A stretch of 64,000 bases of DNA from NCBI GenBank assembly GCA_037693485.1, contig CM075345.1, positions 105,890,001-105,954,000 on the forward strand. The letters are read 5' to 3'. A program made the position numbers and the translations under genes. This document shows, piece after piece, positions 11,500 to 21,895 of this stretch. Numbering within the stretch: position 1 is the first letter of the stretch; each line of letters begins with the position of its first letter. This stretch comes from Kitagawia praeruptora (taxonomy: Eukaryota; Streptophyta; Magnoliopsida; Apiales; Apiaceae). Below the pieces are notes generated by a model. That model ran no database searches. It saw only the letters and a program-made list of their open reading frames with translations, and had not been told where the DNA came from.

Positions 11500-12563
11500 A
11501 TGATAACATAGTAGCAGCCATCCAGAAAATAATACACTTCACATGGCAATTTAACAAGATTAGAGACACAAGGGACCACAATGAAACTATATTCACTGCA
11601 ACTGCTACTTTAAACAAACAACAAGGGTCCACTCTTCACTATATATGAAGACACTATATAAAGCAAAATCCAAGCAATATTCCTAACTGTGAAGTTCAAA
11701 TAATAAAGCACAATACTTAGAACCCTAGTCTTACAACAGAACCCCAAACAAAATACTTAGAACCCTAGTTTTTGCAGTGTAAATTAACATCGATAGATAG
11801 AATACCTGAATAATCTGGATGTTCTCTCGGAGCGTAGGCGTCTTTGTCCGCACGATCTCGTACCACCCACACCATTGTTGAGTCCGCTCGACAACAACCT
11901 CAAATTGCACTAATCGCACATATATGAAAACCTAATTGAAGTGTGTTCTTGTTTTGGTGAAATAACGATACATATACTGCAGAAACGATACGTATACTTG
12001 AAATGGCGTTTTTACCCCCAGGCTGGCAGACGGCGTTAAAGGCATTTAACGGGAAGGGGCAAATCGTAACAAAAAGTGAAGTGCAGTATAGAACGTGGTA
12101 CTTTCTAAAGTCTAGTATCCGAAGTGGTCTGACAGGTTAACTGCATGTACACAAAGTGCACTTTACTCTTATAATCGACAATAAAATAAGGACAGAAATT
12201 AAAGAGGAATACGAAAATTATATTACTAGTAATGGAGGACTACAACTTGAGTTTTGAGTTGCAGAGCTACAGGAAAGAAGGAAAAGAACAAAATACAATA
12301 AGCGTGAGCCAAATCTGTCCTATCCTTTTCTCTCTTGGTTTATATTTGCTCCTTCCATGCCACATGTCACTTTCCCATAGGAGAGAATATTTTACCGTTA
12401 CAGCCCAGGATGCAATGCTATTTTTATTGTAGGTTCTCCACTACTACGTCGTTTAATATTAAAACGACTTGTTTGATTGAATACAAGATTCCAGCAAAAA
12501 TATAAATAAACAACAATAACTTATTATTAGACTTTCTTGTGGGCTTTGGATCAAACAGTTACA

Positions 12564-12580
12564 ATACCTCCCTCTAAAAT
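12564..12580 (-). promoter_or_regulatory. Polypurine tract of the chromovirus
   Basis: Read on the minus strand, TTTAGAGGGAGGTAT abuts the 3' LTR. Purine-rich sequence here primes plus-strand DNA synthesis in LTR retrotransposons. Confidence 0.75.
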
Positions 12581-12591
12581 AATCCTTGTCC

Positions 12592-13259
12592 TCAAGGATT
12601 GAATTCCGGATACTGCTCAGTGATGGCAGTAGCGTCCTCCCAACTTGCATCTTCTAGAATCGAATGAGACCACTGAATTAACCATTGTACAACAACATGG
12701 TTATTTTTCTTGACAATTCTTCTGTCTAGCACGTTGACTGGATGCACCAAAAACTGTCCTTCCTCTCCTAGTCTGGGCAGTTCAGTTGTCACTGTGAATT
12801 TAGATCCTACTTTTCGTTTAGCAAACTAACGTGGAAGACATGATGTACTAAGCTCCCCGCAGGCAAATACAGCTTATAAACCACTTGACACACTTTTTCC
12901 AGTATTTGATACGGCCCAAAGAACTTGTGTGCCAGCTTCAAGTACTTTCGAATTGCTATTGACAATTGTCTATAAGGTTGAAGCTTTAGAAACACCCAAT
13001 CCCCAACCTCATAAACCGTTTTAGTTCGCTTCTTGTCAACATACAGTTTGTATTTATGTTGTGCACTCCGAATGGCTTCTTGCAAAACATGATTCATGGC
13101 TTCCCTTTCAATCTGAAAATAAGCAACTGCACCAACTGTGGTTCTGCAACTGGAAGGTATACATAGTTGTCGTGGTGGCACTCCATACAGGGCTTCATAA
13201 GGGCTTATTTTAATGGCAGAATTGAACGAGGAATTGTACCACCACTCGGCCAACGGCAA
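12592..13259 (-). pseudogene. Chromovirus integrase C-terminus and chromodomain
   Basis: The frame 13259-12807 continues the integrase: LAEWWYNSSF, ISPYEALYGVPP, then YEVGDWVFLKLQPYRQ and the GPY-like HKFFGPYQILEKV, ending HHVFHVSLL. After a frameshift near 12815, the frame to 12592 reads VLDRRIVKKNN, VVVQWLIQWS and DASWEDA, matching the chromodomain tail that directs plant chromoviruses to chromatin. A TAG just upstream (near 13274-13280) separates it from the integrase core; the family has Gln there. Position next to the polypurine tract fits the normal end of pol. Confidence 0.85.
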
Positions 13260-13271
13260 CCATTTACTCCA

Positions 13272-15120
13272 CTATTTAGGCCTCTTGCTAATCATTGCTC
13301 GAAGATAGTGTTCAAGGCACCTATTTAACCTCTCCGTCTGGCCGTCCGTTTGTGGGTGGTAGGAAGTGCTAAAGTGCAGCTGGGTGCCCACTGTAGTAAA
13401 CAATTCTTTCCAGAAATTACTTGTAAAAATTTTATCCCTGCCCGACACAATGGACCTTGGCAGCCCGTGCAACTTATAGATGTTATCAAGGAACAATTGG
13501 GCGACTTGAGTAGGTGTGAATGGGTGAGAGAGTGAGATAAAGTGACCTACCTTCGACAGACGATCCACTACCACCATAATACAAATTTCCCCCCAGAAGT
13601 TGGCAATCTTCGATGAAATCACAAGATACATCCTCCCAGATTTGACTTGGTACAGGCAGGGGTTGTAGCAACCCTTGAGGAAAATGTGTACCTGTTTTCA
13701 CCCTCTGGAAAGTGTCACAGCATCTTATATATTCATTCACATCATTCCTCATAGTTTTCCAGTAGAAAAACTGTGATAACCTCTTATAGGTTACATCTTG
13801 CCCCGAATGGCCTCCCAAGACTCCATCATGGAATTCCCATATCAGTTTAGACATGAGATTCTCACCTTGTCCTACATATAACTTTTCTCCATATTTGATC
13901 AACCCTTGTTTATATTCAAACTCCCCATACTTACCATCTTGTGCTGCAATACCAGTTATAATCTCACTGGACTCCCGGTCATTAGCATAGCTGTCAACAA
14001 TGTCTTTTAGCCAACCAGGTTGGACAGTAGTTATACTTTTCAATTCTCCTTCTTCTTCTGTGACAGGTTCGTGCAATCGTGACAGTGCATCTGCCACCGT
14101 GTTCTCTTTCCCTTTTTTGTACACAATTTCGTAGTCCAAGCCCATCAATTTAGCGAGCCATTTCTGTTGTAACAGAGTTGATAACCTTTTCTCCAGCAGA
14201 TACTTTAAGGATTGATGGTCTGTTTTGATGATAAAGTGGTGGCCTTGTAGATACGAGTGCCATTTGTGAGTGGCCATTACGATAGCTAGTAATTCCTTCT
14301 CGTATGTGGACATGGCTTGCTGCCTTAGGGATAAGCTTTTACTAAAGTAAGCAACTGGTTTACCTTGCCGCATCAAGACAGCCCCGACCCCTGTGCCACT
14401 GGCATCAGCTTCTATAGTAAATGGTCTTGTATAGTCTGGTAGGGTTAAAATAGGGGTTGTGACCATATCCTGCTTTAATTTCTCGAATGCACTCTGGGCT
14501 TCTGGGCTCCATTGAAACGCCCCCTTTTTCAACAGTTCTGTCAATGGTCTACAAATAAGACCATATTCTTTCACAAAGCGACGATAATATCCTGTGAGTC
14601 CTAAAAACCCACGTAGCTGTTTGACATTCTTGGGAGTTGGCCATTCCACCATTGTCTTAATCTTGCTAACATCCGTAGCTACCCCTTCCTTTGATATAAT
14701 ATGTCCAAGATACTCCAGTTGGGTTTGGCTAAAAGAGCACTTGCTCTCTTTGATAAATAGCTTGTGAGCTCTCATGATACTCAAGGCTTCTTCTAAATGC
14801 AGTAAATGCTCCTTGAATGTTTTACTATATATCAAAATGTCGTCAAAAAAGACCAACACTGTCTTTCTCAACTGCAGTTGGATTACTTCATTCATGAGAG
14901 CTTGAAACGATGCAGGTGCATTCATTAATCCGAACGGCATCACTTTAAACTTGTACAACTCTTGGTACGTCTTGAATGCCGTTTTATACTCCTCACCCTC
15001 AGCTACTCGAATCTGGTGGTACCCTGACCTAAGGTCCAACTTAGTGAACCAACTCGCCCCCCTCAATTCGTCCAACAACTCGTCTATAACAGGTATTGGG
15101 TATTTATTTTTCACCGTCAT
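13272..15120 (-). pseudogene. Chromovirus RT, RNase H and integrase core
   Basis: RT motifs run in order: TKLDLRSGYHQIRV, VMPFGLMNAPASFQ, then the catalytic VFFDDILIYSK (about 14837-14860), LGHIIS and LRGFLGLTGYYRRFV. RNase H follows with EADASGTGVGAVL, YEKELLAIV and IKTDHQSLKYL. The integrase zinc region has HDGVLGGHSG and CCDTFQRVK, with the second Cys pair as Cys-Cys-Asp-Thr instead of CxxC. The core (to 13272) has VVVDRLSKVGHF and FHPQTDGQTER-like YHPQTDGQTERLN. A frameshift near 13600 separates zinc region and core, and the first catalytic Asp region is disturbed there. The RT opens after a TGA in the motif CIDY*KLND, where the family has Arg or a similar residue. Confidence 0.9.
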
Positions 15121-15132
15121 GTCATTCAGCTT

Positions 15133-16059
15133 TCAGTAATCGATGCACATACGCCATGTCCCATCTTTTTTCTTAACCAAGATGACTGGGGAGGCAAACG
15201 GACTTGTACTGGGTTGTATTACCCCAGAATTAAGCATCTCTGCCACTTGCTTTTCTATCTCATTCTTTTGGAAATAGGGTACCCTATAGCTGGGTTGATT
15301 AACAGGTTGGCTTCCTTCCAACAGGGGTATCTTGTGATCATGATACCTACGAGGAGGAAGGCTACGAGGCTCTCGAAAAACATCCTTGTACTTCTCTAAC
15401 AACTGTGCAACCTCTGGTGGTATTTGTGGTGGTATCTTGGCATCCTCGTCTTCTTTGCAAGCACTAACCATACACAAATATCCTTGTGATATTGCTTGCT
15501 TTCCTGGTAGCAATTTGCTCATCCCCTTTCCACTAATAGTTTTAAGTGTACCTTCTGGTCCTCCTCCCTGCAACACCACCTTCTTCCCTTCTTTAATGAT
15601 GGTTATACTAAGCTTTTGATTATCCAAAGTCACTGGCTTATTACTTTTCAACCAATCTACCCCCAATACTAAGTCTGAACCACCTAGTGGGAAGAGCCTG
15701 AGCTCTTGTGAGAAGACATTTCCTTGAATGTTGTATTGGAGATCCTTGCAAGCAGAATCACTCACCAACTTTGAACCATCAGCTACACTTACCATCAATG
15801 TAGGTACTGTTTCTACTACTAACCCCAAATGTTTAACCAATTTAGTGTCGATGAAACTATGAGTTGACCCGCTATCGATCAAAACACTCACCCTTTGTTT
15901 CTTAATAGTTCCCTGCAACCTGATAGTACTAGGGGTTTGATTCCCCACCATAGCATTTAACGAGATTTCCCCTGGACTATAGTCTTCTTCTTTGCATTTT
16001 TCTTCATTCTCCCAACCCTCAGTCACTTCTTCTTCCCATGCAATCTTCCTCTTCTCCAA
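15133..16059 (-). pseudogene. Chromovirus protease and RT N-terminus
   Basis: About 308 codons. An aspartic protease shows VLIDSGSTHSFID near residue 60 and the flap-side LGVDWLKS. A linker leads to the RT entry: LPPRRYHDHKIPL, VNQPSYRVPYFQKNEIEKQV, GVIQPSTSPFASPVILVKKK and WRMCIDY. The protease cuts the Gag-Pol polyprotein. The frame ends at the TGA after CIDY, with RT continuing in the same frame at 15120. It overlaps the gag zinc-knuckle frame by 41 bases in a different phase, so gag and pol are out of phase here. Confidence 0.9.
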
Positions 16060-17928
16060 TCATGGAGTATAGCTTAGCCTTACAACTTCTACCTGGGTGG
16101 TAATTCTCATCACAGTGGAAACATAAGCCTTGCGCTCTCCTCTCCATGATCTCCTTGCTAGATAGAGTAGACCTATTAGTGCACTGTTCCTTCTTTATGT
16201 CAATGCCAGCATTCGTGCTTAAACCCTTGCTCTCATTTGCTAAGAATGCACTAGTTTTAGTGGTGAATGGTTTGATTATGCTAGTAACACCCTTCTGCGT
16301 TTTAGACTCCTCCTGTTTGGCTAAGAAAACAGCATCCCCCAAAATTGTGGCCTGAACATTTTCACAATCCCTTTAATATGCTCTTTTAATCCACTAATGA
16401 AGCTTGAAACAAAATACTCCTCAGTAAGATGTTTGTGCCTTGCAACTACCATGGCACGAAGCTCCTCAAATTTATCTTCATACTCTGTTACAGTCCCCAT
16501 TTGTCTCAATTTCTTAAACTGATCCTGGACATCACGATTATCAGGGTTTTCAAATCTCGTCAACAAGTCATTTTGAATGACCTTCCAGGTGACATTACTT
16601 CTACTATGCTGGTAAAACCGATACCACACACTTGCTTTACCCTCAAAGTGCAAACCAGCCAACTTAACCTTCTTCTGTTCTTCAATATTAATGAACTTAA
16701 AGTATTGGTCTGCTCTCACAATCCATCCCTTTGGGTCATGCCCATCGAACTTGGGAAATTCTATCTTCGGAATGGGATTAAAATTTGGGTGTTGATGTCC
16801 CACAGGAGGGGGTGGGTGTGGTGGTATATTTGGAATTTGAGTAAAACTAGGAATAAACAGTGGAACAGGTGTTTGAATGGTTGAATAAGGGGGATTGTAA
16901 AACTGTTGCTGGTGTGGGATAAGCACAGTCTAGTTTGGTGATCTAGGCTGAGTAGTTACGGTGGTTGCATAGTGGGGTGGAGCAGAGTAGATCGGAGTGT
17001 GTGGGTTGTAGTTTTATGGTTGGGTTGGAGGGAGTCCCATGGTTAGAGGAGGGGGTATGTTATGGGTGTATCACAGGATATACAGGATTAGCAGTTGTAT
17101 ATATAGTCGAAAATCCAGTAGTGATAGGTACCTCATCTCTGCCATGGTTTTTTAATTCCGATCCATTCTTCATCTCCGTTGTACCACTAGATCCAGTTAG
17201 AGTCTCCTCCCCTCTCTTCTGTTGTTGTCCATTCATAATTAACTGTTTTAACTCATCAAACCTCCCATCTACCTTGCCCAAACCGATTCCCATCTCATCG
17301 ATCTGTTGACTCATCTCCACCATCTTCTGATTCATCGTTGCTCTGCCTTGAGTATTTTCTTCATAAATTTCTCTAAACCTCCCTTCCAAAACCCCCAATC
17401 TCTAATCCAAACTCTTCTTTCGAGTAGGGCTGGCAATTTTGGACCCGCGACCCGAACCCGACCCGCGACCCAACCCGCATGGGTCGGTTTCGGGTTTATA
17501 ATTTTCGGGTTCCGGTCGGTTTCGGGTTGACCCTAACTTGACCCGAATATATATATATATATATATAATTATTATATATATATATTATTTATATTATTTT
17601 TAATATATATATATATATATATTATTTTTAATATAAATTATTTTTAATATATATATTATTTTTAATATATATTATTTTTAATATATATTATTTTTAATAT
17701 ATATATATATATATATTATTTTTAATATATATATTATTTTTAAATTTTTAAAAAATTAAATTTTCGGGTCGGGTTACCCGAAACCCATTCGTGTCGGGTT
17801 CGGGTTGAACACCCGTACCTATTAAATTTTCGGGTCGAGTTCGGGTTGGGTCAAAAATACGACCCGAGTCTGCTGACCCGACCCGAAACCCGAAATTGCC
17901 AGCCCTACTTTCGAGTTCCCTCTGCCAT
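16019..17928 (-). pseudogene. Chromovirus gag, broken by a MITE and frameshifts
   Basis: The start ATG is at 17928-17926 (reads MAEGTRK). After codon 7 the frame is interrupted by the hAT MITE at 17425-17907 and resumes with a TAG close to the junction. The frame to 17060 has a heptad-like MNQKMVEMSQQIDEMG. The frame 16926-16321 has IPKIEFPKFDGHDPKGWI and LHFEGKASVWYRFYQ, the capsid-like gag domain, plus VTEYEDKFEELRAMV. The frame 16342-16019 ends with a zinc knuckle, CFHCDENYHPGRSC. Three phase changes make it non-functional. Confidence 0.9.
17425..17907. mobile_element. hAT-type MITE inserted in the chromovirus gag
   Basis: The ends are TAGGGCTGGCAATTT and its exact complement AAATTGCCAGCCCTA. 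The 8-bp target duplication CTTTCGAG (17417-17424, 17908-17915) is diagnostic of hAT elements. The interior is repeats of the word CGGGT / ACCCG (GACCCGACCCG, TTTCGGGTT) around a ~180-bp AT microsatellite-like centre (about 17540-17740). No transposase. The 483-bp unit can fold into one long imperfect hairpin. Confidence 0.95.
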
Positions 17929-17957
17929 AATCTTCTCACGTTTGGGCGAGGAACACC

Positions 17958-17969
17958 GCTCTGATACCA
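17958..17969 (-). promoter_or_regulatory. Primer-binding site of the chromovirus
   Basis: The minus strand reads TGGTATCAGAGC two bases inside the 5' LTR, complementary to the 3' end of plant initiator methionine tRNA. It primes minus-strand synthesis. Confidence 0.9.
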
Positions 17970-17971
17970 CT

Positions 17972-18400
17972 TGTAACCAACAACTTTGTTTTGTATTTTT
18001 TTAATTATAATCGACAATAAAATAAGGACATAAATTAAAGAGGAATACGAAAATTATACTACTAGTAATGGAGGACTACAGCTTGAGTTTTGATTTACAG
18101 AGCTACAGGAAAGAAGGAAAAGAACAAAATACAATAAGCGTGAGCCAAATCTGTCCTATCCTTCTCTCTCTTGGTTTATATCTACTCCTTCCATGCCACG
18201 TGTCACTTTCCCATAGGAGAGAATATTTCACCGTTACAGCCCAGGATCCAATGCTATTTTTACTGTAGGTTCTCCACTACTACGTCGTTTAATATTAAAA
18301 CGACTTGTTTGATTGAATACAAGATTTCCCGCCAAAATATAAATAAACAACAATAACTTATTATTAGACTTTCTTGTGGGCTTTGGATCAAACAGTTACA
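17972..18400 (-). repeat. 5' LTR of the chromovirus, uninterrupted
   Basis: 429 bp, TG...CA ends. This copy lacks the Mutator-like element found in the other LTR and keeps TTATAATCGA only once. As the element reads on the minus strand, this LTR holds its promoter. About 17 differences from the other LTR were counted by eye. Confidence 0.95.
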
Positions 18401-18405
18401 GTTGC

Positions 18406-18818
18406 TGTCATGGTTGAATGAATTTCATATAACAAGATACTTTAATAACAAACATCAAGAAAATCTCTAAACCTTGGATTACAAGAAACATATACTTGTG
18501 TATTGTAGGTATTGACTAGAAAATTAAACTTTTGATTAAGAATTAAGGAATGAGAAACTTATAGCGACCAGTGTGATTTTCAGGAAGCTGCGAATGTACT
18601 GAAAGTTAAGTTAGTCTTGGAACCTGACTTTCTGATGTTATATATTTGTTCTAAATACTACTATATATTATCCTTACACTAAAATAGTTTATCACCTTGA
18701 GTAAATTACACCCAACATCTAAAGTTAGTGAAACATTTATGTGATTATTTTTATCATAATAAACTTTATATCAAATAGAAATCTGAATTTTGTTTTGAAC
18801 TAACCATTCTCATCATCT
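18406..18818. other. Spacer to the right of the chromovirus
   Basis: AT-rich sequence with no recognised gene or repeat. Its left edge continues the pre-insertion site left of 10203. Confidence 0.4.
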
Positions 18819-19681
18819 AGGGCTGTAAATGAGTCGAACCGAGCCAAACTCTTAACTGTTCGTGTATCAGCTCGTTATAAATACATCGAATTCGAATTCG
18901 AGCTCAAACTTTGATCGAGACAATATTTTTGTTTGTGTATCGACTCGTTAAGAAAATTTTTATTCACGAACATGTTCACGAACAATTCACAAACATATCT
19001 AACGAGCTACTATTCACGAACATCTCATAAATAGTGTTCATGATTTCGTGTTCATGAACACTTCAACCTTTTTTTCTAGAAAATTTTTAATGCAATTATA
19101 ATAAAAATAAAATTGGGGGATGAAACATTGAAAACTCGAGAAATGCTTCGAATTTAGACTTATCAAGGAATCAAATTTGGACCAAGTTTAGTTAATACAT
19201 AACGAACTAATGTTGTAATTTATATATAATGTAACATATGTATAATTTAATTATTATTAATAAAAATAATTTATAAATTTAAACAAAGAAAATATAATGA
19301 ATAGACAAAATAGACTAACATATTACTTCGTAACACTTACTTATACAATTATTTACAAATTATCGTGAATTCAAGAACTCCCGTTAAATGTTAAAGAAAT
19401 TATGTTCGCGAACATATATATATGAAGTTTGTGCACAAACTTATTCATTAACCATATTTACGAACAAGGTTCACGAACTATATTAATGAACTTGCTCATG
19501 AACTATATAATCGAACTTGTTCGCGAACTTTTGTGCCGAACTATATCGTGTTTGGGTTTAGCTCATTTACGAGATGAACCTCAAAATCATGTTCATGTTC
19601 AACTCGTTTACAAATCGAATCGAACTTTTTTCGAACCGGACACCGAACTGTTCGTGAGCGTATCGACTCATTTACAACCCT
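18819..19681. mobile_element. hAT-like non-autonomous element
   Basis: The ends are near-perfect inverted repeats: AGGGCTGTAAATGAGTCGA at the left and the complement of AGGGTTGTAAATGAGTCGA at the right. The interior is rich in the words TTCACGAAC, GTTCGTG and GAACTTGTTCGCGAAC, so much of it folds back. This pattern (AGGG.TGTAAA ends with TTCG-rich subterminal words) is common in plant hAT MITEs. No clear 8-bp duplication was found, perhaps through decay. No coding capacity. Confidence 0.7.
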
Positions 19682-19907
19682 GTGTACATTCTATAAAAAA
19701 TGGACAAAAATTTTTGATGCAAAGAATTATGACATCTCAAATATTATAATCTTGGTTTTTAAATTTCAATCAAAATAATTCTCATACTCGAATCAATTTG
19801 TTTTTTTAAAAAACTTAGTTTTTTTTCTGTTTTAATTAAATTATAACATGTTATATTAATTTGAACAATGGAATTTAAACCCAGTAGAGTTCCACATTAC
19901 TATAACG

Positions 19908-20560
19908 GGTGTTGGCCCTATATATCACAATTAGAAAGGAAATGGTCTCAAATATCACAGCTCAAAATCTTGACCCAAATATCACTCCAAAATTAACAAA
20001 GTTGCATTCAGCATTTTCAATTTTTTCTTTAAAAACGCTACATCATGTAGCGTTTCATATTTTTTTTCGGAAAACGCTAAAGCGTTTCACGTTTTGGGGG
20101 TTTACTATTTTTTCTTTTTTGGTAAACGCTAACTCGTTTAGCGTTGCAGGTGAAGAACGCTACTTGCCATGCTGTTTGGGGGGTGGGTTAACGACACACT
20201 ATGTGGTGTTTGGGATGTCTTTTACTTTTTTTTTTCTCCTAAATATATATTTGCAAAAAAAAATTAAAAAACTTATTTATAAATGGTCAATTAGAATATT
20301 AATTTTTATTTTTTAAAATTCGTATACGGTTTATTCATCATTTCGAATATTTCTAAACCCAAAACGGAACTATTAAATCCCAAAGGTTAATTGTTGAAAA
20401 CCCGAAGGCAAAACAGATAAAATTTAAAAATTTATTTAAAAAATTGAATCCGGCGGTCTATTTTTCTTAATTTAAAAAATATAATTTTAATTGACCATTT
20501 ATTTATAAATTTTTAATATTATTTACAAATATTTATTTAGAATTAAAAAATAAAAATAAA
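19908..20560. mobile_element. AACGCTA-palindrome element, truncated copy
   Basis: The left end (GTGTTGGCCCTATATATCAC, then ATGGTCTCAAATATCAC and AAATATCACTCCAAAA) matches the ends of the full element at 21005-21798. Inside are small palindromes such as ACGCTACATCATGTAGCGT, AACGCTAAAGCGTT and AAACGCTAACTCGTTTAGCG (about 20032-20165). The right terminal repeat is not found, so this copy is truncated or rearranged in the AT-rich stretch after 20300. Confidence 0.65.
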
Positions 20561-20699
20561 AATGGTCTTTTTTTATAAATAAATGGGAAAAAGTAATTTT
20601 TTGCATATTTACTTTTGTTAAGAATAGCTATTTGGAATTTTGCTAACCTAAGTTTCTAAATTGCAAAAATACTAACCCTAACCCTCCCCCTTTCTGTTG

Positions 20700-21004
20700 A
20701 AGCTTTTGCCGACTACAACACTTTTTTTTTAGGTGGACTTTTTTTTGAAGGTGGGGTGCTATTTGGTGGATTTTGGGTTGCAACTGAATGCAACCACATT
20801 CAGCCACGACTTCAACACTTTTTTTTAAGATGGGGTGCTATTTTGGTTGATTTGGGTTGCAAGGCCCCGCAGGGGCATATTTAACTGAATGCAACCACAT
20901 TCAACCATCACTTCAACACTTTTTTTTAAAGGTGGGGTGTTATTTTGGTTGCAAGGCCCTGCAGGGGCATATTCAACTGAATGCAACCACATGCAACTAA
21001 ATTT
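20700..21004. repeat. Hairpin-MITE relative with GC-palindrome repeats, left part
   Basis: Two to three direct copies of a ~100-bp module: ACTTCAACACTTTTTTTT, a GGTGGGGTG stretch, GGTTGCAAGGCC, the word CCCCGCAGGGGC (20862-20875) or CCCTGCAGGGGC (20947-20960), then ACTGAATGCAACCACAT. The last module ends in ATGCAACTAAATTT, which resumes at 21799 after the inserted element. It is homologous to the MITEs at 49531, 61750, 61892 and 62549. Confidence 0.7.
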
Positions 21005-21798
21005 CGAATAAAGGCCCCCAATATCATAATTTGAAAGCAAATGGTCCCAAATATCACAAATCTAAATATTGGCCCCAAATATCACTCTAAGACCTAATAT
21101 TAAAGTAGCGTTACATTTTTTTTTTTTCAAAACGCTAAAGCGTTTCTCGTTTAGGAAGAGGGAGAGGTAGGGGAGACACCATATTAATTAGCGTTTTGGG
21201 GATTGTGGGGGGAAGACGACTATTCATATGGCGTTTAGGGTTTTTTCATTTTTTTTTGTTTTCTTTTTTTTTTTTCTCCTAAATATATATTTGCAAAAAA
21301 TATTAAAAAACTTATAATCAAATTTTCAATTAAAATTGTATTTTTTTAATTTTAAAAATACAATTTTAATTAAATTTAGGGGTTGAACAATTAAATTTTA
21401 GGGTTCAATATTTTCATTTTGGGTTTTAGAAATATTCGGAAAGACGAATAAATCGTATACGAACTTTAAAAAATAAAAGTTTATATTTTATTTGGAAACA
21501 AAAAAAGAAAAAACAAAAGCAAAAAAAAAAAACAACCAAACGCCACATAAAGTGGTGTTGATTGTAACCAAACATTTGAAAACCAATTCTCAACTAGCGT
21601 TTCAACCACAACAAAACAAAACAAAGGAAAAAAAGCAAAACCCACAACGCTAAGCGCATTAGCGTTTTTAAAACAGAAAAGAAAAAAAATGAAAACGCTA
21701 TATTAGAATCCGTTTTGGAGTGATATTTGGGGCCAAGTTTTTGAATTGTGATATTTAAGACCATTTATCTTAAAATTGTGATAAATGGGGCCAACATC
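21005..21798. mobile_element. AACGCTA-palindrome element, full copy
   Basis: The 794-bp unit has ~85-bp imperfect inverted ends (left CCAATATCATAATTTGAAAG, AATGGTCCCAAATATCAC, GGCCCCAAATATCACTC; right their complements). Eight bases CTAAATTT are duplicated at 20997-21004 and 21799-21806. Removing the element restores the consensus of the hairpin MITE it entered. Inside are palindromes AACGCTAAAGCGTT and CGCTAAGCGCATTAGCG plus AT-rich filler. An 8-bp duplication suggests a hAT-like transposase acts on it. No coding sequence. Confidence 0.8.
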
Positions 21799-21895
21799 CT
21801 AAATTTCTGATTTCAAGTTCCATTTTTCAATTGTCATTTTCGACCTCTTTCTTGAACTATATATATATATATATATAAATATATATATATATCCT
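21799..21895. repeat. Right end of the interrupted hairpin MITE, then AT run
   Basis: AAATTTCTGATTTCAAGTTC, TTGTCATTTTCGACCTC and TTGAACTA match the right end of the intact MITEs at 61885 and 62027. An (AT)n run with one interruption follows (21858-21893). Confidence 0.8.

Larger units (their letters stand above)
10252..12168. mobile_element. Mutator-like element (MULE), internally deleted
   Basis: Terminal inverted repeats of about 165 bp begin GAGTAAAGTGCACTTTGTG at 10252 and end with the complement at 12168. The flanking duplication is TTATAATCGA (10242-10251 and 12169-12178), 9-10 bp as expected for Mutator elements. The 1.9-kb interior holds a plus-strand GRF-type zinc-finger frame and, converging on it, minus-strand pieces of a MULE transposase (N-terminal PB1-like region and C-terminal SWIM finger). 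The catalytic DDE domain between those pieces is missing, so this is a deletion derivative that would need transposase from elsewhere. Confidence 0.92.
10208..12563 (-). repeat. 3' LTR of the chromovirus, interrupted by a Mutator-like element
   Basis: LTR sequence occupies 10208-10251 and 12169-12563. The two parts join across the inserted element to match the right LTR at 17972-18400. The outer end is TGTAACC and the inner end GTTACA. The duplicated ten bases TTATAATCGA occur once in the uninterrupted right LTR, which confirms the insertion. Confidence 0.95.
10208..18400 (-). mobile_element. Chromovirus (Ty3/Gypsy) LTR retrotransposon, decayed
   Basis: LTRs begin TGTAACCAAC and end AACAGTTACA on the plus strand. 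The 5-bp target duplication GTTGC lies at 10203-10207 and 18401-18405. The element reads on the minus strand: right LTR as 5' LTR, methionine-tRNA PBS, gag with zinc knuckle, protease, RT, RNase H, integrase and a chromodomain-like C-terminus, then the polypurine tract and left LTR. Stop codons and frameshifts break gag and pol. The LTRs differ at about 17 positions in roughly 430 bp by eye, so it is the oldest of the four full elements here. A Mutator-like element sits in the left LTR and a hAT MITE in gag. Confidence 0.95.

Noticed and set aside
11731..11919. Upstream exon of the MULE transposase
   Set aside because: A 62-codon frame with no match to the transposase N-terminus; kept as non-coding MULE sequence.
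20676..20695. CTAACCCTAACCCT, telomere-like
   Set aside because: Only about two units, in a CT-rich patch; no interstitial telomere array.
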